Shown here: positions 6,189 to 13,230 of the stretch, piece by piece
How positions within the stretch are numbered: the stretch's first letter is position 1
How the letters are laid out: each line of letters starts with the position of its first letter
Source of the DNA: GCA-2718595 sp963935005
GTDB lineage: Bacteria > Gemmatimonadota > Gemmatimonadetes > Longimicrobiales > Gaopeijiaceae
NCBI GenBank assembly: GCA_963935005.1
Contig: CAWWAX010000019.1
Span: forward strand, 1-21,736
Length of the DNA stretch: 21,736 nucleotides
Reading direction: 5' to 3'
The notes under the pieces: generated by a model
The model's input: only the letters and a program-made list of their open reading frames with translations
Database searches by the model: none
Told to the model about the DNA's origin: nothing
Program-made: the position numbers and the translations under genes

Positions 6189-6710
6189 TTAACGTTCCAA
6201 GGCTCGCTGAATAAATTCAGCCCATTGCTCCTGAGTATTTGGATCCCAAACAGCGTCCATCGCTTTCTTCGCTTCAACTGGATCGATATTTAGTTCCTGA
6301 GTCCTATAGAGATAGGCAAACGCAGAAGCTCTCATGTTCGCAATGCAGTGCACAAAAACTTTCCGGTCCTCATTGGCTCTCATTACCGAAAAGAACATGT
6401 CTAGATCTCTCATGGTAGGTTCTTCCCAGACTACAGGAATATTGATATAGGTCAGGCCGGCTTCTGCCACTGCAAAAGCCTCTTCGCCATTCTGTTCTCT
6501 GCGGGCTGTAGCCAAATTCACGATTACCTCAAATCCAGCTGCCTTGATATCTTCAATTTGATCAACCGTAATTTGTCCGGACGTCGCAAAGTTCTCTGAG
6601 ATAGGGACGTACGCACGGATTTGATCCAATTCATCGTTAGCCGACTGGGCGGCCAGGCCTCCGAATCCTGCAGCGATCAGTATAAAAACTCCAAAAATAA
6701 TAGTCCTCAT
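6189..6710 (-). CDS. Exported protein-tyrosine-phosphatase-like protein
   Basis: This 173-residue protein has a signal peptide (about 1-21, ending LAAQS). The rest is a small phosphatase-like fold of the DUF442/dual-specificity group. FATSGQITVDQIEDIKAAGF at 41-60 is the typical 'sGQ.t.e.i..l...Gf' entry, followed by EVIVNLA. The active-site loop reads VFVHCIANMRASAF with Cys122 and Arg127, so four residues lie between Cys and Arg where classical phosphatases have five. The same short loop occurs in DUF442 proteins. An upstream Asp that could act as general acid is not obvious, though WEEPTMRDLDMFF contains candidates. The ribosome site GGAGG is 13 bases from the ATG, which is long. The substrate is unknown and action would be periplasmic. 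Confidence 0.75.
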   Translation of the reverse strand: MRTIIFGVFILIAAGFGGLAAQSANDELDQIRAYVPISENFATSGQITVDQIEDIKAAGFEVIVNLATARREQNGEEAFAVAEAGLTYINIPVVWEEPTMRDLDMFFSVMRANEDRKVFVHCIANMRASAFAYLYRTQELNIDPVEAKKAMDAVWDPNTQEQWAEFIQRALER

Positions 6711-6783
6711 AATAATTCAATGACCTCCACAAGAAGTTTCTGCTTACATCAAAAAGTCGGGGGCACAGAGGTAGAGAAAAGAA

Positions 6784-6830
6784 GCCCTGTTTGCCTGTCG
6801 TCTTTTAATCTGACAACAGGCAAACAGGGC
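6784..6830 (-). terminator. Strong hairpin after the aminotransferase gene
   Basis: A 19-base arm at 6784-6802 and its complement at 6812-6830 pair with one G-T mismatch around a 9-base loop. The hairpin lies ten bases past the stop of the minus-strand aminotransferase gene. On that strand it is followed by TTCTTTTCTCT, a broken T-run, which fits a rho-independent terminator. It separates the aminotransferase from the phosphatase gene. Confidence 0.75.
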
Positions 6831-6840
6831 GCTCCGGTTC

Positions 6841-8010
6841 TTAGAGACTGTCTGCCGCTACTGCAGGCATAATCTCTTTCCAAGCTACCATGAAGCGTTC
6901 CATCTCTTCTGCTGTACCTATTGAAACACGCAGGTAATCCAACATTGGAGGGAACGGTCTTCCGACCAAGACTCCCTTCTGACGGAAGGCTTCTTGGACT
7001 TCGGTGACTGGACGGCCCGTATAGACAAAGAAGAAATTAGTGTCCGATGGAAGAATTCTATGACCCATTCCCTGCAGTTCACCCATCGTTTTGTTTCTTA
7101 AGTCTAACGTGTCTTTAAGGAATTTCGCTTCACTCTCAGTATCCTTAAGTGCAGCGACTCCGCCCCATCTTGCCAGCACACTGACGTTGCCAGTCTGATA
7201 AGGCCGCATCTTATCAATCATCTCAGGTGAAGCAATGCCGTATCCCAGACGGATCGCTGCCATACCATAGATCTTTGAAAAAGTACGTGCCACCATCACA
7301 GGACGACCCTCCAATACATGAGGAATAGCAGTCCTATAGTTGGGATTTTGGACAAAGTGGTGATACGCTTCATCGATCAAGACTGGCACATCGTCTGGAA
7401 TGCCATCTAATAGCCTCTGAACGTCACTACTGTCGACAGAAATTCCGGTTGGATTATTTGGGTTAACGAGGTAAACCAAACCAACATCACGATAGTTCTT
7501 CCTGGTCACCTCAATCATACGATCGATGTTCTGAGTCGCATCTTCGTTCAAGCTAAGTGCTATCACATCTGCTTTTAAGCCACTGGCATGACGATAGACA
7601 GAGCTGTAAGTCGGCTCCACACCAACCACCTTCTTGTTCGGACCTAGGAACGTAGTTCCAACGACCCTCAGAAATGCTCCTGATCCAGGCGTTGTCATAA
7701 CCATGTTTTCTTCGACACCGTCACGCTCGGCAATAGCTGCAACAATATCCTCTCCAGGATCACCGTATCGGTTTGCATACTTGAACGATGCGGTCACAGC
7801 ATCCAACACAGATTCCGACGGAGCCCATGCATTTTCATTGCTAGAAAGCCTCGCATACGAATCAAAATCGTACTCTTGTGAAGACCGTCGGAATTCATCT
7901 AGTGAAAATTCCTTGGCCGACACATCACCACTGGGATTTAGCCCCATATAGCCCAATGCGGCGGCGGTACCACCCATAAAGCTCCGGCGGGAAACGCTAC
8001 TCTTCTTCAT
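6841..8010 (-). CDS. Tat-exported histidinol-phosphate-aminotransferase-like PLP enzyme
   Basis: This 389-residue fold-type I aminotransferase has a twin-arginine signal: SRRSFMGG at 7-14, then a hydrophobic stretch to about residue 24. Catalytic landmarks are complete. ARLSSNENAWAP (53-64) is the HisC-like 'L..NEn..gpp' entry and RYGDPG follows at 81-86. NPNNPTG (183-189) binds the cofactor region, Asp213 and Tyr216 lie in LIDEAYHHF, SKIYGMAAIRLGY holds the PLP lysine Lys246 and Arg254, and a C-terminal YLRVSIGT carries the substrate-carboxylate arginine. HisC itself is cytoplasmic, so this is probably not histidine biosynthesis. Exported HisC-like enzymes of unknown substrate exist in several environmental phyla. 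GGAGG five bases before the ATG is a strong ribosome site. It appears to be a single-gene unit ended by the hairpin at 6784-6830. Confidence 0.87.
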   Translation of the reverse strand: MKKSSVSRRSFMGGTAAALGYMGLNPSGDVSAKEFSLDEFRRSSQEYDFDSYARLSSNENAWAPSESVLDAVTASFKYANRYGDPGEDIVAAIAERDGVEENMVMTTPGSGAFLRVVGTTFLGPNKKVVGVEPTYSSVYRHASGLKADVIALSLNEDATQNIDRMIEVTRKNYRDVGLVYLVNPNNPTGISVDSSDVQRLLDGIPDDVPVLIDEAYHHFVQNPNYRTAIPHVLEGRPVMVARTFSKIYGMAAIRLGYGIASPEMIDKMRPYQTGNVSVLARWGGVAALKDTESEAKFLKDTLDLRNKTMGELQGMGHRILPSDTNFFFVYTGRPVTEVQEAFRQKGVLVGRPFPPMLDYLRVSIGTAEEMERFMVAWKEIMPAVAADSL

Positions 8011-8186
8011 TACTACCTCCGTTATATAGTGGCCAAACGGTCTGTCTTCTTCAGAGAGACTCCCGAATACCCAGTCTGGTACTTGAACACCATGACGGCC
8101 ATATCTTGACCAATCATGAGTACAAAAAAGATCATTACTCTTTCCAACTCTTCTAGAATACCATCCAACCTGCTATTTGCACCAGA

Positions 8187-9464
8187 TCAGGATTCATTAA
8201 AACCATCAGAACTGTCTTCCTGGAAACGCAGCAAACCTTGAACGTCGTTACCGGAAGGCTCCTGAAACACTCGCAGTGCAAATTCGGGAAGAATGGCAAT
8301 CAAGTGATCGAAGATATCAGATTGGATGTCTTCGTAGGCAACCCAACTAGTGTCATTGGCAAAGCAGTAAATCTCCAGTGGAAGCCCCTGAGACCCAGGA
8401 GACAGCTGACGCACCAACAAAGTCATATCCTGATGGATTCTGCCATTTCGTCTCAGATAATGCAGGACATACGCTCGGAACGTACCGATGTTAGTCAGTT
8501 TTCTAACATTGGGGATAACGCTGACCTCACCTGACGGCTGATCGTTCTGAGTCGCTAATTCTTCGTTTTTCCCTGCCATATAATCCTGTAAAAACTCATA
8601 CTTGGATAAATGTGCGATCTCATTGTCTGTCAAAAATTTGACGCTGTTCAGGTCGATGAACACTGCCCTTTTAATCCGACGCCCTCCAGAATTTTGCATC
8701 CCACGCCAGTTGCGAAATGAATCCTCAATAAATTTGTGGGTGGGAATTGTAGTGATTGTCTTATCCCAGTTCTGGATCTTCACGGTGTGGAGAGCGACAT
8801 CAATCACGTCACCGTCGGCATTGAATTGGGGCATTTCCACCCAATCTCCCACACGAATCATATCATTAGAAGTGATCTGTAAGCTGGCGACCAATGAGAG
8901 TATCGTATCTCGAAAAACCAATAGGAGCACAGCACTCATTGCTCCTACTCCACCAAGGAATACAGTGAAATCCTGATCTAGTAGGATAGCGGTAACAACG
9001 ATCGCTAGAATTGCAAAAACTGCTATCTGCAGAATCTGGACATACCCCTTGATCGGCTTTGCCCTAGCGTCAGGATAATCCTGTTCGTAAATAGCATTAG
9101 CTGCTGTCAACAACGCACTGACAGACAACCCAACGCTCAAAGCCATACACGCAAGAGCCACCTGCGCTACAACCTGAACCACCAATTGAGGAAGGCCGGG
9201 GACAAAGCTCACTCCGGACAAAACGATCCAGGCCGGTGTAATGTACGAGAGTTTGTCCAGCATCTTGGATTCGATCAGCTGATCATCCCAAGTAGCTCTG
9301 GTCTTCTTCACGACTTTGAGAATCATACGGAGTACAATCCGGCGTGTCGCTAAATAGCCCAACCATGACGTCAGACTTAGAGCCCCGATACCAATAAACA
9401 GGTTGGCTAACTGACTGGTATTTTCTGGATCTGTAATAAATTGGAAAGCTGCGATTGGATTCAT
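8187..9464 (-). CDS. ybdG: YbdG-type mechanosensitive channel (MscS superfamily)
   Basis: This 425-residue membrane protein aligns well with my memory of E. coli YbdG. It has about five membrane helices, a pore-region helix FTVFLGGVGAMSAVLLLVF, and then a beta domain beginning SNDMIRVGDWVEMP. YbdG-specific sequence follows: VKIQNWDKTITTIPTHKF, SGGRRIKRAVFIDLNSVKFL, LTNIGTFRAYVLHYLRRN, MTLLVRQLSPGSQGLPLEIY and IQSDIFDHLIAILPEF. YbdG carries an insertion of about 50 residues in the cytoplasmic domain relative to MscS, and this protein has that long form. YbdG is linked to a small-conductance channel activity and to osmotic-stress protection. An ATG at 9462-9464 is used; a TTG two codons upstream is possible, and neither has a clear ribosome site. 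Confidence 0.9.
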   Translation of the reverse strand: MNPIAAFQFITDPENTSQLANLFIGIGALSLTSWLGYLATRRIVLRMILKVVKKTRATWDDQLIESKMLDKLSYITPAWIVLSGVSFVPGLPQLVVQVVAQVALACMALSVGLSVSALLTAANAIYEQDYPDARAKPIKGYVQILQIAVFAILAIVVTAILLDQDFTVFLGGVGAMSAVLLLVFRDTILSLVASLQITSNDMIRVGDWVEMPQFNADGDVIDVALHTVKIQNWDKTITTIPTHKFIEDSFRNWRGMQNSGGRRIKRAVFIDLNSVKFLTDNEIAHLSKYEFLQDYMAGKNEELATQNDQPSGEVSVIPNVRKLTNIGTFRAYVLHYLRRNGRIHQDMTLLVRQLSPGSQGLPLEIYCFANDTSWVAYEDIQSDIFDHLIAILPEFALRVFQEPSGNDVQGLLRFQEDSSDGFNES

Positions 9465-9590
9465 AATCAAAAGACTAGTAGAATTGATTGGTTCGGGAGA
9501 TATTCCAATGAACCTGGTTTGATAGTGTATTTAAAAATAATACAAAAAGACCGCCCTGAGCAGACATGACCCTAAGGTAAGGTATAAAAG
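9465..9590. promoter_or_regulatory. Shared upstream region of two divergent channel genes
   Basis: About 126 bases separate the starts of the YbdG-type and MscS-type genes. On the plus strand TTGATA (9519-9524) and TACAAA (9541-9546) are 16 bases apart and could be the promoter of the plus-strand channel. AAGGT lies eight bases before its ATG. I see no convincing promoter for the minus-strand gene and no long palindrome. Confidence 0.35.
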
Positions 9591-10622
9591 ATGATCGATT
9601 TTCTGTCAGAACCGAATTTCCAGAGACTGGCATTCCTGCTCGGAGGATTACTTCTGGGTGTGTTAGTGGAACGTGTGTTCTTCACCCAATTTCAGAAATT
9701 CACCAAGAAAACCGAGTTCGAATGGGACGATGTCATTGCCCATTCCTTCAAAGGTGTTTTAGCCGTCTGGTTCACCGCAGGGGGTGCTTACCTAGCCCTA
9801 ACTGTCGGTGACTGGGATCCTTTGGCTACGGCAGTCATCCTCAAGGTGCTCAAGGTTCTATTCATTCTCCCAGTGATCGTTGCGGCCATGCGCGGAGTGC
9901 GGGCCGTAGTAGAGGGTGTTTCAGACCGTTCTCAATTCAATTCTCCCACATTGGTCGTGAACCTCGCGCGCTTAGCCATCGGGATACTCGGGACCTTCCT
10001 TATCCTGCAGAATCTAGACATAGATATCACCCCATTGATTACATCACTAGGGATCGCTGGCTTGGCAGTAGCGCTAGCTCTGCAAGACACGCTCGGAAAC
10101 CTTTTCGCTGGAGTGCAAATCATTCTGACGGGACTGGTAAAGCCAGGCAACTATGTCCAACTGTCCACCGGTGAACGCGGGTACATCGAAGATGTGAAAG
10201 CACGCAATACAACTATAAACACATTCCCCGATGGAAATCTGGTAGTCGTGCCGAACGCAACTATGGCGTCGTCCATCGTCAAGAATTACAGTATGCCCAT
10301 CGAAGCGCTTTGGGTAAGCCTCGACATAGGCGTCAGCTATGACAGTGACCTAGACAAAGTAGAAAAAACCGTCATAGAAGTCGCAACAGAGGTCCTTGCA
10401 GAAATGAAGGCTACCGACCCCAATCCTGAAGGACCGACAGTTAAAGTGAGATTCCACACCTTCGGAGCTTCCAGCATCGATTTGCAGGTGCGCCTTTTGG
10501 TCCAAAATTTCACAAGCCAAGGACGCGTTAGACATCAGTTCATCAAGCAACTTCACAAGCGTTTTAATGACGAAGGAATTGAGATACCATTCCCAATCAG
10601 AACCCTCATAACCCAAAAATGA
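9591..10622 (+). CDS. MscS-type mechanosensitive ion channel
   Basis: This 343-residue protein has about four N-terminal membrane helices and then the MscS core. The pore helix region is LITSLGIAGLAVALALQDTL at about 148-167, with the small-residue packing (Gly/Ala) typical of the MscS pore helix, followed by GNLFAGVQIILTG and the beta domain KPGNYVQLSTGERGYIEDVK. The signature TINTFPDGNLVVVPNATMAS is the family's 'r.t.irt.dg..v.iPN..l' element. The C-terminal alpha/beta domain ends in IEIPFPIRTL, again typical. Such channels open under membrane tension and release solutes on hypo-osmotic shock. It lies head to head with the YbdG-type gene. It is longer at the N-terminus than E. coli MscS (286 residues), with one extra helix. 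Confidence 0.93.
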   Translation: MIDFLSEPNFQRLAFLLGGLLLGVLVERVFFTQFQKFTKKTEFEWDDVIAHSFKGVLAVWFTAGGAYLALTVGDWDPLATAVILKVLKVLFILPVIVAAMRGVRAVVEGVSDRSQFNSPTLVVNLARLAIGILGTFLILQNLDIDITPLITSLGIAGLAVALALQDTLGNLFAGVQIILTGLVKPGNYVQLSTGERGYIEDVKARNTTINTFPDGNLVVVPNATMASSIVKNYSMPIEALWVSLDIGVSYDSDLDKVEKTVIEVATEVLAEMKATDPNPEGPTVKVRFHTFGASSIDLQVRLLVQNFTSQGRVRHQFIKQLHKRFNDEGIEIPFPIRTLITQK

Positions 10623-10760
10623 TCGCTGCCAAATCTGATTACTTCAACTAAGTATAGACAGGGCATTTAATCTTCCTGGCTTGCGCAGAACGATGAACTT
10701 TTACAGGTTGGTGCTGTTGTCCACTAAAATTGTAATCTGAACCAAGAGCACGAGAGAAAA

Positions 10761-10958
10761 ATGGCCGCTTATATCTGTGACGAATGTGGAATGAGTGTTG
10801 GCGTAATGACCTGCGGAACCTGCGAAGCTGACCTGGTGCACGACACCATTGTCAAAGACGACGGGTCCTCTGTACACGTCTCTACCTGCCCAGAAGGACA
10901 TGGAAAAATCAAATCACCCATGTGCTGCGGACAGGACATGATGTGCGAGGTTGAGTAA
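10761..10958 (+). CDS. Small zinc-ribbon-like cysteine-rich protein
   Basis: This 65-residue protein has eight cysteines. CDECG (Cys6, Cys9) and CGTC (Cys18, Cys21) form one likely metal site of four cysteines. CPEGHGKIKSPMCCGQDM (Cys43, His47, Cys55, Cys56) may form a second. I recognise the pattern: short proteins reading 'Y.Cd.CGMsv...CgkCda.Lv.d.i..ddGs.v.iskCp...GKIKSP.CCG.DM' occur in many marine bacteria. The function is unknown. Rubredoxin-like electron transfer or a structural zinc role is possible. GAGAG four bases before the ATG is a usable ribosome site. The gene stands alone, after the MscS-type gene on the same strand with a 138-base gap. No signal peptide, so it is cytoplasmic. 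Confidence 0.82.
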   Translation: MAAYICDECGMSVGVMTCGTCEADLVHDTIVKDDGSSVHVSTCPEGHGKIKSPMCCGQDMMCEVE

Positions 10959-10980
10959 GCTCACAAGCAATTGATGTATG

Positions 10981-11004
10981 AGGGGTGTTCGTTTTGAAAC
11001 CCCT
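10981..11004 (+). terminator. Weak hairpin after the zinc-ribbon gene
   Basis: AGGGGT (10981-10986) pairs with ACCCCT (10999-11004), and TTC pairs with GAA inside it past one bulged G. No T-run follows on either strand, so terminator activity is doubtful. The rest of 11005-11150 holds no gene I can see. Confidence 0.3.
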
Positions 11005-11150
11005 GCTAAAGCATCTCGGGTAACATCGTTATACCTGCCTTAAGTCCAACCTGGCAACCTAGTTCCCCAAAATCCTACCTTTAATTCAACTGGACTTAGG
11101 AAATCATGCAGGTGAGCTAGGAGTTAGCTATATCAGACAAAACCAAAACG

Positions 11151-12362
11151 CTAGGTCCGAATTATTCCTTTTCCTTCCAATCCCACGATCTCTTCCTCTG
11201 AATAACCAAGCTCATCTAAAATTTCCCTGGTGTGCTCTCCCAAAACAGGGGCTCCCCTACTAACCACAGCAGGATTTTTGGAAAATTTTACCGGAAATCC
11301 CAACGTCTTAACCGGACCCAGACGAGAGTGCTCGACTTCTACCACCATCTCTCTAGCCAGTGTCTGAGGAAAATCGAGCATCTCCGTCATACTGGCCACT
11401 GGACCTGCCGGAACTCTTGCTTCCTCTAAGATCTCCAGCCATTTCTCAGTCGTATACTTTTTAAAACACTCACTTAGAATAGCGTCCAACTCTTGAACAT
11501 TTTTTATCCGGTCGGAGTTTTCCAAGAACCGAGGATCGTTTGAAAGCTCAGAAACACCCAAGACATCGATCAACCGTAACCAGTTCGTCTGATTAGATCC
11601 GCCAACCGTGATCCAGCCGTCCTCGGTCTCAAACGCCTGATAAGGTGCGCTCATCGGATGAGCAGATCCCAGTGGAAGCGGCGATTCACCCGTAGCCATA
11701 GCCATGGCAGCCTGCCAGTAAGACTGAGTGATTCCTGCCTCGAACAGCGATGTGTCTACGCGCTGTCCCTGTCCCGTTTTCAGTCTTTCGATATAGGCAC
11801 CCAGAACTCCCATTGCGGCCAATATTCCTGCTGTTATATCAGTCAGGGGCGGTCCGCATTTAACGGGAGGCCTCCCGTCACCCTCTCCGGTCACACTCAT
11901 CAGGCCCGAGTAACCCTGGGTAATAAGATCGAAGCCCCCTAAGTTCGCCATCGGTCCTGTTCGGCCGAAGCCAGAGATCTCACAGTATATCAGCCCAGGA
12001 TTCTGCTCGCTCAGCGCCTCATATCCCAGGCCTAATCTTTCCATTGTACCTGTCCGATGATTTTCGATAAGAACGTCTGCGGACTTGAGAAGTTTCCTGG
12101 CAATCTCAGACCCTTCTTCCGATTTTAGGTCGACAGACATTCCTCGTTTATTCCTATTGAGCATAAGGAACGCTGCAGACTCACCATCGAGGTCCGGAGG
12201 AAGAAATTGTCGAGTGGCGTCTCCCCCATTGATATGTTCCACCTTGATTACATTGGCCCCCATGTCAGCCAGCATGCGCCCACAGATCGGGCCTGCCATG
12301 ACGTGTCCAAATTCCACAACAAGAAGTCCGTCCAGCAAGCCGGTACCATTTGAAGGATTCAT
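11151..12362 (-). CDS. Family III CoA-transferase (CaiB/BaiF type)
   Basis: This enzyme of about 403 residues moves CoA between a CoA-thioester and a carboxylic acid. Counting from the upstream GTG at 12375-12377, LVVEFGHVMAGPICGRMLAD (19-38) is the N-terminal Rossmann motif. NRNKRGMSVDLK (74-85) is the CoA-binding signature, SGFGRTGP (135-142) follows, and GGFDLITQGYSGLMSVTG carries Asp150, the expected acyl-anhydride nucleophile. VDTSLFEAG and the C-terminal PAGPV and GAPVLGEHT are also typical. The substrate is not readable; formyl, carnitine, mesaconate and succinate enzymes share the fold. AGGAGG lies too close to the GTG and rather far (14 bases) from the ATG at 12360-12362; I chose the ATG. 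It is the last gene of the aminotransferase-TRAP operon, 18 bases after the crotonase gene, and probably acts on the same substrate. Confidence 0.88.
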   Translation of the reverse strand: MNPSNGTGLLDGLLVVEFGHVMAGPICGRMLADMGANVIKVEHINGGDATRQFLPPDLDGESAAFLMLNRNKRGMSVDLKSEEGSEIARKLLKSADVLIENHRTGTMERLGLGYEALSEQNPGLIYCEISGFGRTGPMANLGGFDLITQGYSGLMSVTGEGDGRPPVKCGPPLTDITAGILAAMGVLGAYIERLKTGQGQRVDTSLFEAGITQSYWQAAMAMATGESPLPLGSAHPMSAPYQAFETEDGWITVGGSNQTNWLRLIDVLGVSELSNDPRFLENSDRIKNVQELDAILSECFKKYTTEKWLEILEEARVPAGPVASMTEMLDFPQTLAREMVVEVEHSRLGPVKTLGFPVKFSKNPAVVSRGAPVLGEHTREILDELGYSEEEIVGLEGKGIIRT

Positions 12363-12380
12363 GCTTGACTCACCCACCTC

Positions 12381-13160
12381 CTAGCGTCCTTTGAACTTCG
12401 GTTCACGACGTTCCAGGAAAGCCTGAATCCCTTCTTTATAATCTTCAGTTTGAAAAGCTTCGTAGGCTTCTTCTTTCATTTCCGGGGTCACCTCCACTGC
12501 ATCAACCAAATTCTTTACAAATTTTTTGTGCCACCGATTCACCAAGGGAGCACCGGATCCGATTCTTTCTACAGTAGCCGCAACTTCCTCTCTCACGGTT
12601 CCATCGGGAACAACAGTGGTCACCAGGCCGATATCGTATGCCCTTTGGGCCGTGATTAACCCCCCACCAAATAAGATTTCCAGAGTCCTAGAGGCACCGA
12701 TCAGTCGCACAATTGGACCGAGCTCGGTATAGGACATGGTTAGACCCAATCGGTTGATTGGAGCGCCGAATTTACTCCCCTCACCGCATATCCTGAGATC
12801 ACAGCATGCAGCTATTTCTAAGCCTCCACCCACACAAATTCCAGATATCAGAGCCACCATGGGATGTGGGCAATTTACCAGCGCCGACAGTGCACCCTCC
12901 AGAGCCTCCGCATATTCACACACCTGGTCTTCTGTGTTCCTTTCTCCGAGAAAGCTTTTAATATCGGATCCAGCGGAAAAAGCTTTCTCTCCCTCACCTT
13001 CAATTACGACACACTTTACCTCTTCGTTCTGACTCGCTTCCTCCACAACCTCACGGAGAGAACGCCATCCATGAATATCTAGAACATTCAGCTGGGCCGG
13101 ATAGCTCAACTTGATATAGGCCACGTCATCCTTGTGGTTGACTATGACTCGATCAGCCAT
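12381..13160 (-). CDS. Enoyl-CoA hydratase/isomerase (crotonase) family protein
   Basis: This 259-residue crotonase has AFSAGSDIKSF (60-70) and ISGICVGGGLEIAACCDLRI (105-124), which together form the oxyanion hole and first active-site segment. Glu115 matches the first catalytic glutamate of enoyl-CoA hydratase (Glu144 in the rat enzyme). The position of the second (rat Glu164, in FGQPEILLG) here reads FGAPINRLG, with Ile135 instead. Classical hydration of enoyl-CoA is therefore unlikely by the two-glutamate mechanism; an isomerase, a dehydratase or another crotonase reaction fits better. The C-terminal YKEGIQAFLERREPKFKGR is typical. It lies 70 bases after dctM and directly before the CoA-transferase, which could supply its CoA-ester. 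The CoA-transferase/crotonase pairing recalls CaiB/CaiD, but sequence alone does not support carnitine. Confidence 0.87.
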   Translation of the reverse strand: MADRVIVNHKDDVAYIKLSYPAQLNVLDIHGWRSLREVVEEASQNEEVKCVVIEGEGEKAFSAGSDIKSFLGERNTEDQVCEYAEALEGALSALVNCPHPMVALISGICVGGGLEIAACCDLRICGEGSKFGAPINRLGLTMSYTELGPIVRLIGASRTLEILFGGGLITAQRAYDIGLVTTVVPDGTVREEVAATVERIGSGAPLVNRWHKKFVKNLVDAVEVTPEMKEEAYEAFQTEDYKEGIQAFLERREPKFKGR

Positions 13161-13230
13161 TTTGATTCCCCCCAGTCATCCTTAAGGTTATGCGCAAGAG
13201 ATATCTCTACAATTATTTCTATTCAGAACT

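Noticed and set aside
6182..6277. Longer N-terminus for the Rieske remnant starting at 6277
   Set aside because: This part overlaps the coding end of the phosphatase-like gene in another frame and does not resemble a Rieske N-terminus.
10701..10901. Minus-strand open frame across the zinc-ribbon gene
   Set aside because: The plus-strand frame has a conserved eight-cysteine pattern; the minus frame has none.
11041..11098. Inverted repeat TAAGTCCA ... TGGACTTA in the gap before the CoA-transferase end
   Set aside because: The arms are only 8 bases with over 40 between them and no T-run, so it could be chance.
13197..13208. Palindrome AGAGATATCTCT between dctM and the crotonase gene
   Set aside because: It is short and inside what looks like one operon; no promoter elements accompany it.
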